Shown here: positions 44,748-58,990 of the stretch, in pieces
Layout of the letters: the number at the start of each line of letters is the position of its first letter
How positions within the stretch are numbered: position 1 is the stretch's first letter
Source of the DNA: Chelonoidis abingdonii
Taxonomy: Eukaryota; Chordata; Testudines; Testudinidae
DNA: 64,000 nucleotides
Direction of reading: 5' to 3'
Assembly: GCF_003597395.2 (NCBI RefSeq)
Contig: NC_133774.1
Location: 44,753,485-44,817,484, forward strand
The notes under the pieces: model-generated
The model's database searches: none
Told to the model about the DNA's origin: nothing
The model's input: the letters and a program-made list of their open reading frames with translations, nothing else
Position numbers and translations under genes: made by a program

Positions 44748-47439
44748 TTGACAGCATCTTAGGTCATGCACTGAAGAAGTGCATTTTCATTGCCATGGCC
44801 ATGACCCTGTTGCAGACAGTGCTGCTTACCTATTGGTCTGAGGTAGTTAGAGAGGAAGAGGAAGTGGTTTCTTGGGATCTCTGCTAAGTCTATGCAGACA
44901 GGTGCTGAATGAAGTCAATGGAGCTACTGGGAGCTCAGCACATATTTAGCCCCAAAATATGGACTTAGGAGCCTAACTTTAGGCACCCATTATTGAAAAT
45001 CTATTGAAATGTTCATTGCTTTGATTTAAGGTACCACATTGCCTATTAATTAAGCCAACACAGATAAAATTCAATTGCTGCTAAGAAAAAGAAGTTGAAT
45101 GGAATAGTGGGTCAAATCCATCTCCGATGATTAGATGCAGGCAACAGAGGCAGAGTAACTGACTTTGTCAAGACATGCAACAATGCATTCCCACATATCT
45201 GAGGTGAAAAAATGTGGCCTATACAGTTTGAAATGATGGTCAGTACCAGACTCAAGTTTGGTTCTAAAAATGTCCATGCTAAGGAAGACAGAGGGTGTTT
45301 GGACTTCTAGTTTAAAAATAGAATTTCCCCATTTGTAGTTTAGACTGATTTTGTGACAGCTGCACAGTGCACTGCCATGTGATAGACCTGAGTTTAGATC
45401 TCAAATTCCCAAACAGTGGGTTAGAGAGGGTCAAGAATGTTGCAGAAGTAGCAATTACCTCTTGTTAGTTGATCCATGCAATAACCTTCACACTGGCACC
45501 AGAACAGGCCAATCCCTTCCTGTCACAGGGCTAGTAGACAACTCTCAGAAAGAGATGGTGGTTAAGAGTCACATAATTTTGAGAAATGGATGCTGTTGAC
45601 ATCTTTTAATTGGTAATGTTAATGTCATTCTCTCCTTTCTATTAAGTGGTAGTGACTTTATCTGTTTGTGGATGTTATGAAACAGGAATATATCAAAAGA
45701 AAAGCTACAATTATCAGGCAGAGTTCAAGTATGCACTGGGCAGTCATTCAACTGTTTTGTTTTTTTTAAATGAACACCTTGTATTAAGGACAAGGGCCAA
45801 ATTCTGTCCCGGCATATGTGCAAAAACTCCCATTGACTTCATGAGTGTAACTGAGGGCAGAATCTTACCTAAGATTAGCAAATATAAAGCAGGTCCATAT
45901 AAATATAACAAAGATCTAATGGGAGTTTTAGGGGCATCTGTTCAGTTTTTAAGGTAGCATTAGACCATATGACAACTTTTTGTGTTTTGTGAGGTGCAGT
46001 CATTGAAGGAGGTCCACATTCTTCAGTCTCAAAGATGGTTAAAAGTTCAAAAACCTCAAATATTTCTACTTATTCAAAATTAGGGATCCTAGAACGAACC
46101 CATTTCCAACCTCCTCACCCTTGCGTGGAATGTCAGCTGAGTTCAATTCCGGGCTCTTAATTATTCTTTACCTCATTGACGTTCAAAAGTGAAGAGCTGG
46201 AATATTTTGCAGTGTGAGATTCCACTTCAAAAGGCATCAGCTGAAAAGCAATTTATAACTGGAAAAGGACTGTAGAATTGTTTTCAAGCATTTTCCTACT
46301 GGAACTGGCACATTTTAGAGAGTCTAGAGAACAGAAAGCCAACTTAGGATCTTGTGCGAGCTGGCAGGGATTTGGGACCGTGCAGTTTCAGGCCTTGCCC
46401 GGCTTTTAGACTGGCTCTTTCCAGTGTCTGAATATGAATGCAGAAAAGGAAACCTGATTTAATTCATTTTGCTTTATGGAAAAGCAATTTCTCACAAGAA
46501 TTTTCATCTGTCCTCTGCAATAAGCAAATTACTGTGCTCTGGAAATTCAAGAATTTATAGCTGTACAGTAGTTTTATCTCCATTTCTCCCCTGGATCAGT
46601 GACTCCCGTCCACTTGTATCTATATTAGTATTGGTATTTCAAGCTGTTGTCACTGGTGTTTACCTTTCTTCTCCTCTGGTTGGGGTTCCTACTACAAATC
46701 TCACTCTCCCACCAAATCTTAGTGATAAAATCAACATAACAACTCTGTGCTAAGTATCTCCAAACTGAAGCTGCCAACCTCCCATTGAAATATGTGCATG
46801 CCAACCCAGAATGGAACTCAGACTTTTCCCAACCTCACCCATGCAGAGTACAATATGCTCCACGACTTAGAGTGCTCAGATCTCCACTGTGGGTTATAGC
46901 AAACACATGTGTATGAAGTCACGCAGCTCAGGTGCCTTCCTGGTAACACATCATGGCCCAATACAGAGACTAGTTGTGGAGTTCACCTTGAAGGTAGGGC
47001 TGACAGCTGGTTGTGGCTGCAAGAGGAAGGAGGCAAGGAATTCAATAGCTACTATAGCTGATGCCTGACCAAAACTTGTTGAAATTAATGGAAAACTTCA
47101 CATTAATTTCAACAGGCTTTGATTCAATTCCTTTGTTTGGTAAACTGCTACAGTTGTCTCAAAAGGCTGAGGAACCACTTTCCATAGCTACCAGCTACTT
47201 GTAGTAGTCCATTGACCACACTGCTGTGCCTGCATTCCACTTAAGAAGGCAATACAACTATTCTCAACAATCAATTTATTTGTGGAATGTAGCACTTCCC
47301 CAGTTGTGCGCTGTCTATGAACAGATCACTATTCCCACATGTGTGTTCATTGTTCAAAAAATGTTAATGAATGTTTTATGTGAAGTTAATGTTATTTCAG
47401 CCTATGGGTTGTTCATGAACTATTTGCTCTGTTGATTGC
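44748..47439. other. Unique DNA, nothing firmly recognised
   Basis: Small stretches near 44900-45000 and 45785-45880 resemble old dispersed palindromic repeats. Open frames at 45646-45957 and 46469-46753 show no domain. Confidence 0.4.
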
Positions 47440-48430
47440 TTCATGTGTCTTATAAGAGGAGAGTGGAAGAGCTTGGCTTGTTTAGTCTAGCAAAAAGAAG
47501 GCTGAGAGGGAATATGATTTCTCTCTATAAATGCAATAGGGAGGTAAATACCAGGGAGGATGAAGAGCTATTTAAGCTAAAGGACAGTGCTGGCTCAAGA
47601 ACAAATGGATATTAACTGGCCATGAACAAATTAGAAGGTTTCTAACCATCAGAGGAGTGAAGTTCTGGAACTGCCTCCTAATATGAGTTGTGGGGGCAAA
47701 CAACTTAATTAGTTTTGAGAGAGGTGGACAAATTTAGGAGTGCAGTTGTATGATAGGTTTGCTTGTGATGGTAAGGGCAGGGCCCCACAGTCCTGGAGCT
47801 TACTTCTGATTTATGTCTTATGTTCCTAAAGCTCATGCTTCAGAGTTTCAACAGGTCACTGGCAGGGGTCAGGAAGGGATTTTTCCCTCCAGTATATTCT
47901 GGTTTATTTTTTATCTCCTTCCTCTGAAACATCAGGGATGGTCATGACCGAAGATGGCACTTTGGGCAGGGTGGATCAGGGTTCTGAGGTGGCACTGATC
48001 ATTCTCTTTGTCAGATACTTGGCTGTCTGGTCTTGTTCACATGCTCAGGGTCTCACTGAACACCATATATGGGGTTGGGAAGGAATTTTCTCCCAGGTAA
48101 TATTGGCAGTGACCTGGGAGGGGGGTGGGTGATGCTTTCCTCTGCGGTGTGGGGACATAGATCACCAGCCAGGATTATCAGGGTGCTTTTCACTCAATCA
48201 CTTCCCTGCCATTCTGTGGGCTTTGAGAATTGGTGCACCTCAGTCCTCCCTGTTCTCTGCCTGTGGCACATAATAATCTAATCTCCTGTGGGCTATAATA
48301 CTTTGGTCTCATTTTGGGTATTGGGGTTATAGTGTGGGTGCTGGGTGATGTTGGTAGCCTGTGACATAGAGGAGGTTAGACTAAATTATCTAGTGGTCTC
48401 TTCAGGCCTTAGACTCTATGACTCTAAATA
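47440..48430 (+). mobile_element. CR1 LINE, 3' end with long UTR
   Basis: Starts with coding text close to the copy at 18135 (GAAGAGCTTGGCTTGTTTAG, AAATACCAGGGAGGATGAAG, CTAACCATCAGAGGAGTGAA). It continues through a 3' UTR with TTGGGAAGGAATTTTCTCCC and ends GGTTAGACTAAATTATCTAG, GACTCTATGACTCT (about 48411-48424). Frames are broken. Confidence 0.9.
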
Positions 48431-51400
48431 TTTGATATTTGCAATTAAACATTCAAGCTGTTTTGATTGAACATGAAGGTCACGTGGTAGGTTTTGTTCT
48501 TTGATGGAATGATAATCTTTATCCAGTTTCCAGGGCAAGTATGCATGATCATGAATCTGGAATTCACTCTCCCTGAAAATCTTGCAATAGTGACTTCAAA
48601 ATCAGGGTTTCTGTGACTATTCCTGCAACTGTTTTTATCTGCTAGAACATTCATAGAAAGTAAATACGAACAGGGCATGAACAGACCTGAAGCAAATACA
48701 TGTAAAAATTTGAGAGTGTGTTTATGCTTTTTTTTTTTTTTTTTTGCAGTTTGCACTTAGTTCTTCCCAGTGTGGGGCATCCCAGATTGTGGATCCAAAC
48801 TTTCCTCAAACCTAGTTGCAACATAATAGGGTTCCCCATTTTGTTAATATTAGTTACTAATATAAATCATGAATATCATGTAAATATAAATGACATTGAA
48901 AACATTTATTTTGCATCCTGTGTGACTTCCCACTCTAACAACATTTGCTATGTTCCCCATTCCCATGTGTGGTATCAGAGGCCATTGTCCAAAGTTTTAT
49001 CATATGGAGAGACATGGTTTTAAGAGGTGAGAGCATGTCAGAAACATTTGAGGGAGTCCTAAAAGAAATGGGGGAAGTGATTTAATAAGCTTGATGGGAG
49101 CACAGATATCCACAGGCTTAATAGCTTTAACTAAAAGCTGAGCACTGTGGTTCCTTTTGTCCCCTGTGCTGACTTGTCCTTTTGAATAGTTTCACTGAAG
49201 TTGCACTAAGTTTTGTATTTCAGCACATTTTGCAGTTAGTATGAAAAAAAATGGAGACATGCCATGTGAAGATATCTGATAGACAAAGATCAGGATGGGA
49301 TGGTTTCTCTGGGAATGGAGCCTGCTTTAATTTCTGAGCCAGTCTCAAATACTTAGATTATTTTCAGAGAGGTGAATACGATACTTCCAAAGCCTGTCCC
49401 TCCAAAAGTCTCTCTATTGCTTTTCCTTATGATGCTCCAATAATTTTACTTTCACGTTGGAAATGTATAGAGATGCAAAACATAGCCATTAAATTGCTCA
49501 AGAAAGCAGCTAGCACCAAGATGAAAAAGAGCCTGGACAATGTTTTTTTTTACCGCTATGCAAAAATGGAGGAGTGGGTGGGTCAGGGAATTAGTAGTGG
49601 ATGATGGACTAACCTCTATGTCACTAGCATGAATCTAGGGAATAGTTCCAAACTATGTAAAAGGCTAACGTTAGACTTTGAAAATAAAAGCTGTGGGAAA
49701 ATGAAACTCCAGGGCAAACCCACTATTCTAATACCAGTTTAAATATAATTCCAGAGTTATTACTAGGGTAAATCTAAATCACACACATTTCAGTATCTAA
49801 AGCAAAACCTGTGTTTAGCTTTTCAGTTATGTTAAATGATTAGTCTCCTTATCAGACGTCAGTGGGAGATATGGGTGCTTGGCTCTTCTTAAAATCAGGC
49901 CACAGTGGAATTTACTTGTGATGCTGAGGATCAGCACAAGTTCACACCACTAAAGGGGCAGTGCAAGGAGCTCATGAGTCAAGTGACCACACAGGAGTGT
50001 TTGCACACACCCTATGCAGAAAGTCTCCACAACAGTCTTATGAAGCCCGTCACAGAAGACTGCAAATGGGACATGTCAAGCCAAGAGATCTGCTTTCTGC
50101 TCCAGTAACACAGAGAGTAGAATGTCACAGCTAGCCCATCCCACAGTTGTACTCCAGTGTTGAGTGAATGGGTTTGCTGAGAACTAAGGCGATTGGAAGC
50201 ATATTATATGTGTGATGGGATGAAGGGGACAAGACCAGAAGGAAGGAGGGAGATGGGGAAAATGCCAGGATGGGGACAGGGAGAGGAGAGAAGGGGTTGG
50301 GGGCAGTTCCCAAGTCTCTCACTCTCAGTGGTCTGAGGGTTAATCCTGAGTATGTCACTGCTATCTTGCATATTCCAGGCTTCTCTCTAGCTAGAAAACA
50401 TTTCAAACAATGGGGATGCATTAGGTGGTGGAAGAAAGAGAATGTTCAGACTAGGGTTCTGTTCTTCAGTGCAAAGCCTGGCAAAAATCCAAGCCTACAG
50501 ACTTCACAGATAAACTTTTTCTGAGTGTGATAGAAAACGAAGCATTGCACACAGCGCCTGACTGCAACACAGCCTATTGGACACAACTTCCTTTAGCCTC
50601 CCAAAAAACACACCCAGTACAGCCACACAGAATAATCACACAATCATTTATAATGGGTGCTATAAAAATTCCTCTAGCTGTACAATTGGTGTTGTGCACT
50701 CATCCCGAGTAAGTAATATGCAGCCAAAAAGAGTTACCCCACAAAACCAAGTGTCCTGTCACTCCATGATCTCCCTGTCCTGGCCCCTAAACCTTTTTAA
50801 AGGAATAACACAGTGCTAAAGGAACTAAAAGAACAGTTCTCTGCCTTGCCAATCTCACAGGAACTCGCTGTTTCTGAAGATGGGACTGGCTTTGTCAAGG
50901 TTATAAAAATATCAGTCCTTACCTATGTATCATGTTCTGCCCATTGTCTGAACCTCCTAGTACAAATTGTCTTTGTTTCTTATTGGCCAGTGCAACACCT
51001 GCCAAACCCTGCCAAGAGAATAGTTCCCCGCTGCATTCTCTTCTTCAGAGGTAGATGTATTTGAGCTGATTTCTGCTTAAAAAAAGACTGCCATGAAAGC
51101 AACTGGAACAGGATGTGCAAACAAGATGAAATTTCACTTTTTACATTCTGCTTTGGTTATAGAATTTGAAAAAGATAGGGTAAGGTTCTTGGGTTCTGTA
51201 TATTATTGGTTCCAGTGAAATATTACTGTCATCTTCACAGTAGGTAACCCAGTGCAGAGGACCAGCATGAGTCCTATGCACCGCTTAAATACTACTTAAG
51301 TGGTGCATAGTTCTCATAGCGATCTATTTCACCCAAGGGGAACATGTCTGCTTATCTTTCAGTGTGCCAAGACACAAATGATGGACACTAGCTGTGATGA

Positions 51401-52689
51401 AGCCTCACAATTAGGGACACAATAAAATTATCCATACAGGAAACTTGGGATCTATTTCTTTAGTGTAAATAACCCTCCATAATGTGTTTGTGAGGTAAAT
51501 GGTATTCAACAATAAAAAAGTGAGGGGGACACCAAATCTGTGTGGAATGCAAGTAGTCTGGGGACTAAAATGACAGACACTATAGTGGTATGCGTGTCTG
51601 CAACATTCTCTGGGGTGTGTGAGTAATGTAGGTAACGTATCTCCTTACCAAAGGGGCATCAGCTTAAGGGAAGGAATTTGAAGAAGAGCACTTACAATAG
51701 TTATTAAAGGGTTGATGTTTGAGCAGAGATGAAAATAACTAAACACGCACAGTTTGGACGTGCTCACTAAGCTGCAGTGCCATTGAGAGGGTATGTAGGC
51801 CAGAGCAGCCCTTGCTTCACGGAGTGAAAGGGCAAAATCCAAACTCAGCCCTGCTCTGCTCACCAATACATTGAGTCCATGACACTGATCTCCCCTACCC
51901 TCAGGTCCTTAAGGAATGCTATGCTGCTGTTAGCACTTGCATTGAGTTATCCCTGTACACAACTTGTGTCTGTGATCAAAGCCACTGTTAGTGGTGCATG
52001 GGGAGAAGGTTCTTAATCTTCCCACCCCTGCACATACATGCCTTGAGCACAGTAGTAACGAACCTTTACGTAATGCCCAGTAAGAGCTCTTACAGTGGTA
52101 CCATTACAGCACTTTGCTGTTAAAGGAACTTGAGCAACTGAGACCTGCTTCTCCATTTCCTACTGTTTTTTTCTGTGAACTCACACTAGATTTTATTATT
52201 TTGGGTGGGATTTTCAAAGTGCTCAATGTTGGCCTAACTCTACTGCTGTTACGGTCACTGGGAGTTTTGCCAATTACTTTAATAGGAGCAGAGGAAGGCC
52301 TATGGCATGTGCTTCTGAAAACCCCACTTGATGTATACTAATGTGAAGATGGGTGATGGGGATGCAGATAAAACAAGAATCAGTCCAAATCTGTGTGCAA
52401 AACTGCTAAGAATGCAAACTAAACCTTTTCGTGGTTCAAAAGAGTTTGGAAGGCAATTTTTTTTGTTTTCTATTCCTCTGCAAAAAGGCACAAGACTGAT
52501 TTTGTAATCAGCAGAGTAGTGGGGGAGGCGGTTTCTGCTTTCCGAGGGGCTTACAGATTGGCTTCATCTTAATTTTATTTGCCTCTTGTTGAGAATAGTT
52601 ATTTATTATTTAGCAAAAAATATACATAAAAGCTCTTTTTCATTACATTTATAAACATTTTTTCATGTACCCTTAATATCCTTCAAAAG
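48431..52689. other. Unique DNA, nothing recognised
   Basis: 4.2 kb with a poly-T run (48729-48746). Short frames have no domains and no clear transposon was recognised. Confidence 0.4.
51276..51308. repeat. Small palindrome (hairpin-forming)
   Basis: Arms ATGCACCGCTTAA (51276-51288) and TTAAGTGGTGCAT (51296-51308) pair with one mismatch or wobble around a 7-base centre. Likely the core of a small palindromic repeat. No poly-U tract follows, so it is not a terminator. Confidence 0.7.
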
Positions 52690-52800
52690 ATGAATACATT
52701 TTAAGATCAGAAGGGATGATGATCTAATCTGACCTCCTATGACACGGACCATAGAACCTTACCCTGGAATTTTTGCATTGGCTCCCACAACTTCTGTTTG
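52690..52800 (-). mobile_element. CR1 LINE, short 3' fragment
   Basis: TAAGATCAGAAGGGATGATG, ATCTAATCTGACCTCCTATG, CGGACCATAGAACCTTACCC is reversed CR1 3' UTR. Confidence 0.75.
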
Positions 52801-55800
52801 AGGGGGTGTGTGTACGTGTGTGAATTAAAAGATTAAAATAGAAAAATGATAGTGAGAGAGAAAAAAAGAAGAATTAAAATGATTTTTCCTGTATGGAGAA
52901 AAGATGATCACTTAAAACAACATTGTAAGCCTACACCTGTGCTGCTCCTTTTCTGTCTTCTCTACTACTGCACAGCAATGAATGTGTTTGTGCCACATGC
53001 AACACTTTCTGTCCATCAGAGGGAAGAAGCACTACTGTGTAGCAGAGAGCCAACTCAGCACAACACCCAACTGGGCTGCCAGACTAGCACAGATTGACAC
53101 AGATAGCGATGTGGTAGAAATAAAAAACTTTTATTCTTTTTAACTTAGTGTTATTCCTATGCCTCATACATGTCATAGCTGGTGGAGTGGAAACGAGTCT
53201 CTTGAAACTCAGGAGAAATGCTACCAGAAGGGGCAGGGAAAAGAGGACAAATAGATGGGGGTGGCATAGCAAAAGGAGTGTGAATTAGATTAGAGATTTG
53301 ACACTGCTGCAGCAAAGAGACCAGAACCAGTCTGGGTCTAGGGGCCGAAGACAGCAGTTGCCGGAATTATCATTGTATCAGGTATCCCAATCCAGTTTTA
53401 CTGCATATTTGTGCTGGTGATAAATTCAAATTCGGCTCAGCTAATTGTTGCTCCATCTGCATTGGATCCAGACAATCACTGTCTCTGCCAATGCAGTTTC
53501 AAAATTTACAATCCTTTAAGATGAAAGAGGGATCACACCTCTATTGGTAGTATTGTTTCAGTATTTCTGGCTACAGACTCAATCAGATAACCATGAATGT
53601 TTTCATCTTGTTAAGGTTATCTGAAAAACCAGAAAGGCTGCAAACCTTTTTCCAAAAAAAACATGGACTACACTGGAGTTACATGAGCAAAGATTTCACT
53701 TCCTTATATTTAATAAGAGCTTAAATTCTGGAGAATGCTGCAAAATGCACATGAAGGCCTTAATTCTGTGAATGCACATAACCCCTGCCTCTGATTAAGA
53801 ATAGAAAAAAAGCGCATTGAAAAAATAGGAGGAGGCAAAGTAAAGAACATTGTTGCTTCTTTGGGCTGCACTAATTGCAAACACCAGGGGATCCATGCAA
53901 TCCTTCATGCTACCCCACAAGTTAATGTGTGTCACCCTCCCTCTCCCTCCATTTGTGGGCTGCCCATTCCTACCTTTCCCCCATGCCAAGGGCACTGTGT
54001 GTCCCACATCCCCCAGCTCTGTCCCAATTTCACCCTTCTCCCTCAGGCTCTCCTCCACTACCATTATTATTTCTCTTCTTTCTGCCAGGGGAGAGAAGTC
54101 ATTCAGGGTGTCAATGTGTTAAACGCTACTGGGAGGATGGGCAGAGAGAAGATAGAGGTACTGTTATGCTGGGTGGCATTAATGGGTGCCATTAGCTGCA
54201 ATCACAGAGGTGCTTGAGCTGTGGCCTTGCTAGACAGATGGCAGGGGCTCAGTGTGTTCTCCATTTTCCCCCTTGGGGTTTTCTGATTTCCCCCTAGATC
54301 AATAGGGTTCTATCCACTGATGCCTAGAGCATACCCTGACATTTTGGAATGGATCTGATGTAGTATTAAAAAGGTATCATGTTCCATACCACGTTGAGTG
54401 TAAGGCCTGACAACCATGGCCAAGTTTAGAGTGCCAGTCATGGTTCATTCGAGGTGCTGCCAGGAATATAGAGGTCTTCTCACTGGTGCAGTTCAGTTCT
54501 ATTTCTCTCTTCCACTTATGAGCATAATTGTCACATTTGCCATCACCAGCATTATGTTTGGTCTTCCAGATTAACATTCAGAACAGATTATGAAAACCAC
54601 TAAAGAGAAAGAATCAGCCCACTTTACTTCAAATGTTTATTATCTTCAAGGCTGGCCCCAGAGAAACAGCCTTTACGGTGAAGGGGAAATAGTTTCATCA
54701 TTACCCCCCTATTGATTGTAGGGCAACCCCTGTTGTGGCAGGAAAGGTTATGTCCTGTGCCCTGCCCTTCTTACACACGACATTACTTATACGGGCTCCT
54801 AAACCTCTTAACTCTATGTTTCTCAGGATAGTTCTTTTCTCAAGGCCATTTAGATAACAGCACTGCACATCCTGTCATTGATCAAACAGCAATAAAATAA
54901 AAATTTCATTCTTCCACATGTTCTGGTTTAGAGTCTAACTGACTAGAATGGAGGCAGTTAGTATTGAGGAGGATATGAAAAATATAGTTTTATTTAGGGG
55001 GAAGGAGGCTGTAGATATTATGAAGCCATGATGCAAACCAATTGAGTTCAATAAAGTTATTCTATGGGTACATTTGGCGCTATATGATTGGGAGTTTGCT
55101 AAGCTTCTTGGTTTGCAGCCTTGTTGCTGGAAGCTGCACACACTCTGAGTAGGAGGGCTTACCCCTGGAGGGAAAAATCCTTTTTATTCAAAAAATGTTG
55201 ACCATCACCAGGGCAGTGTGATGCAATACAAAATTTTAACCTGGACTCATTTGGAATGATCTGATAAACTTCCTGTGGCTTAGCCACTCACAAGGAACAT
55301 CCCAAACTCATGCCAGTGAAAACTTAATAGCATACCACATCTTCTGTGTCCCACATTCAATATCACCTTTGCAATTTCTTTCCAGTTCTGAGTCAGTACA
55401 GCAATAAGAATGATGTAATGAAAAAATCCAGTGTAATGCCTGTCAACAAATTTCAGGATTTCCAGAGGAACTGCATAGGCTTTAGAAAGAAGCATAAAGA
55501 AAATATAATAAATAACCTCTGCAAAAATGTGCTATTGCCAATGTTCTGAGTTGTGTGAATCACATCCATTCTGACATTTGACACAATGCACAGGCAGAAA
55601 ATTACACAGAATTGCTTTCGGCATAATCACTTCCCAGAGAGCTACAACAAATGCATGGAAAATCCTATGTACAGGTGAGGATTATAAGCAGACCATCATA
55701 GAAAAAAAATCTACCTTTGTCCTTTTCATACAGTAGCTTCAGATTACTTTGCTCAGTGAGCGAGGTGAGTAGCATAGAGTAGTTTCCAGCATTGCCTTAG

Positions 55801-55960
55801 CAGCACTTAGAGTGAAAAGTTTTCCTTCTAACCAAACTCTCATTTGTCTAAGAAAACGACCCATGTCATAGTGTTGCCCATGTCATCTGGGTAAATGAGT
55901 TTCTATCATATATGTATTTACAGTAAATATACAAAATCTTTCGAAGATAGGAATACTTAT
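52801..55960. other. Unique DNA, nothing recognised
   Basis: A CT/pyrimidine-rich segment (53930-54080) yields three overlapping proline- and serine-rich frames that look like composition effects. No gene, RNA or clear repeat. Confidence 0.4.
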
Positions 55961-57260
55961 GTAACCCTTCTGCCAGGTGGAGCCAGCAGCAAAGAGGTCC
56001 GGGTTCAATATCTAGGGGTTCCTTTCCATTGATACAACACAAAACTGCCTCAAGCCCCCACCCAGTAATGTGAGAAAATTACACACCTCCCCTGGGCACC
56101 TTGGAGAGGCAATACTTCCCCCTCTCAAGCACAGAGTCTGTAGAAAAGAAACTTTTAATAAAAGGAGGGAAGTAACTCAACGTTAATTTGGGAAAACACT
56201 GCAAACAGGGTTGAGAAACATAAACCCTGAGCAAAAGATCCACTCCCAAGTAAGTTGGGCAGTGTCCTTTTCCCCCTGGATTCTAAAGACTAGCAAACCA
56301 AAAGTTCCTTTAACATGCCCAACCCTTCTCTGCACCCCACTAACAGTTGCTGCTCTTGTTCAGTGCAGATCCAGAGTTCAGAAGTGCAGACCCAGAGTTC
56401 ATCTCCCACCCTTGGCAGAGGTAGGTGGGGGGTAAGGAGGCACCTTACTCACTCCGCTGCTCGGGCACTCACTCATCGCTCATCTCCGCCAGTCACCCTG
56501 CTGGCCACTCGCCATTCCTCTCCACCAGTCGCCCTGCTGGCCGCTCACTCGCCAGCCAACTGTCAGTCACCTTCTGCTGTCACCTGCCTCTCTGCTGCGA
56601 CCTCTGTATATCAGTCTCTTAGTAATTTTCAGCTCTTTGCAGGCAGGGCAGAAACACATTTCTACCACAACTGATTTCAGCTCTGGTTGAGCATTTGAAA
56701 TAACAAAGAGACTCCTAATTAAGCCGATTTAGGGGGAAGAGAGGCAGGTTAAACCAATCCGGGGAGGACCCTTGGAGAGGGTCCACATCTCCTGACTGGG
56801 ACACCTGTCTCCACCACTCTTATTTTCACAGGCCTCTGGCATTCAAGCCCCAGGCTTAATGAGATTCTTTCAGCTGAGGATGACCCCCTCATTTGGGACA
56901 GGGCAAGCACAGTCCTGCCTCCCTGTATTCATACAATAATGCCAACAACATTGGTAAGAGCATTTCACCACCCCTGCTTTCAGTACCAAAGTGATTTATA
57001 ACCCAACACCAGCCAAAGTTGATCACTTTGAGCAACACATTGCTCTTTCTGCTGGATATCTAAGAAGAGCAGGAATGAACTGTATTTACACGAACACACC
57101 TAAAGTCTCTCCCAGTCTCAGCTAGCTGTCAGGGAAGAATTCATTCACACCCTGCTTACACTTACATTTTAACAATTCCCACTTACCTTAGAAATACGTT
57201 TGAGTCTTATTTCTGGAATACTATTTGCCAACTCCTTTTGCAAGTGTATGTCAGTGTAAC
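55961..57260 (-). repeat. Probable LTR-type repeat, antisense
   Basis: About 1.3 kb starting TGTAACCCTTCTGCCAGG and running through TGCCTCAAGCCCCCACCCAG, AAACTTTTAATAAAAGGAGG, a CACTCGCC-rich middle and TTATAACCCAACACCAGCCA to GTCAGTGTAACA. The order matches my memory of a high-copy turtle LTR, with the polyadenylation-like side reversed. Boundaries are approximate and no target duplication was found. Confidence 0.45.
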
Positions 57261-58811
57261 AGGGTGGCTCGCCTGAGCACGATGAACCCCTCCTGAGTGG
57301 AATCAGGTAATTCCCTACAAAGGGCAAGGAGGTGGCTGCAGTGAAAGGTTTGGTGTCGTGAGACGTAGGTGGTCAGGAAACAGAAGACTGAGAAGCTGTA
57401 GCTGGCATGAAGAAGGGCGAGGGAGCAAGATTGCCTTTTGGAGGGACATTGAATTATACCACAGCTCTGGGGAAAAGGGCTACAGGGCATTCTCAAGAAG
57501 GGGCTCTTGGTTTGGAATTCAAATCCCCATTTGGTTGGCAAAGGCTCAGGTTTGGGGACCCAATATTTTCTTAGGCCTTTTTTGAGAGGTGTGGCTGGGG
57601 ATTGTGGAGTCAGAAATGTTGAGCTGACCAGGTTTCAAACAGCAAGCCACACTATCATTGCAGCCTTAAGCATTGTTTAAACAAAACTCCCAGGAAAGTG
57701 TTATTTTACCACAAAATGCTCCTCTCTCTCCAGGAAATGATACAGACACAGCCAAAATCCAAATGAATTGACACACTGAAACTGACTCTACACACTATTA
57801 AGCACTGACTTCAGAGGCAGAGTCTTCACCCCTTGGGTCCAGGTACTTTGTGTTCCTGCCAGGGAGCACAAGCCCATCTCATCACCCAAACCCTTCCTCT
57901 AAAGGCCTACTCCTTAACAAGGCCCAGCTGTGAGCAACTCACACCAGCACCTGAGACTGTACAGGTTCCTACAGGGCGTGACAACTACTTTTCCTCCCTT
58001 CCATAGAAACACTCCTCTTTTTCATCCCTACTGGGGAGGAGGAACACATACTCCATCCTAGAGAGACAATGGAGCAGGGCTGCTTTTGGGAACTAGAGCT
58101 CATTTCAGGCTGGGAAGGCTTTTTAGGAGATTTCCCTTTTAATGATTTTTTAGATGTTCTTGATTAATGTGTGTGTTTTTAACCGCTGAATTGTACCGAA
58201 AGGACAGCAGGTGCAAATGAAAATAAATCCACATGAATAGATTTAAGTAGCTAATCAGAAATCCAGTGACTGGGCTCCTTATCATGCAAGCCTCAATAGA
58301 ATGACATGATGCTTTGCATTTTGCTAAATTTGACAGTCAGTCTATAAAATGCATGCAAATCTCTGAGTGGTTTTTATCTAACCAAGGCCATAAAGAAGGA
58401 CCTCTAGTTTAGTTTGTTCCTCCACAACAGTACACTCTGGTAATTTCAAGAAGTGCTTCAAGTGATATTGGATGTGCACCAAGAAATAAAAACAACTGCC
58501 CCCTAGAGCAATTTTTTCTTATTCTGAAAAAGTGTTTGAGGTAAACTCCATACAAATAGAACTAAAATATGTTCTTTAGAGCAGTACCCTCTTCCTTTTA
58601 ACTTCAATCTTGTGATAAGAATGACTAAAGAACATCTAGCACGGTCAGCCTGACCTGAGGCTGACAATGCACTGCATATTAGTGATAGGCCAGGATAATG
58701 AAATCAGACCACCTACTGGCATAATGCCAGCACAGTATTTCTGTAGGTTACATGTATAGCCATTCAGACAGCTGAGGTATACTACTCCACACCAGGAATT
58801 CACTGCCTGTG
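57261..58811. other. Nothing firmly recognised
   Basis: 57261-57620 has a different base composition (GA-rich) and may continue the LTR-type repeat or be another element. The rest looks unique. Confidence 0.35.
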
Positions 58812-58990
58812 TTAAGAACATCAAAATGGCTACCATGAATCTGACCAATGGTGTATCTAGCCCAACATCCTGTCTTCAGACAGAGCCATGACCAGGCACT
58901 CCATAGGAAATGAACAGAACAAGGCAATTATTAAGTGATCCATTCCCTGTCATCCAGTCTCAGCATCTGGCAGTCAGAGATTCAAACACA

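Noticed and set aside
51276..51308. Hairpin as a transcription terminator
   Set aside because: Vertebrate context and no U-tract; better explained as a small palindromic repeat.
53861..54217. Three overlapping open frames of 88-118 codons
   Set aside because: All three frames are open because the segment is pyrimidine-rich and lacks stops; no frame shows a domain.
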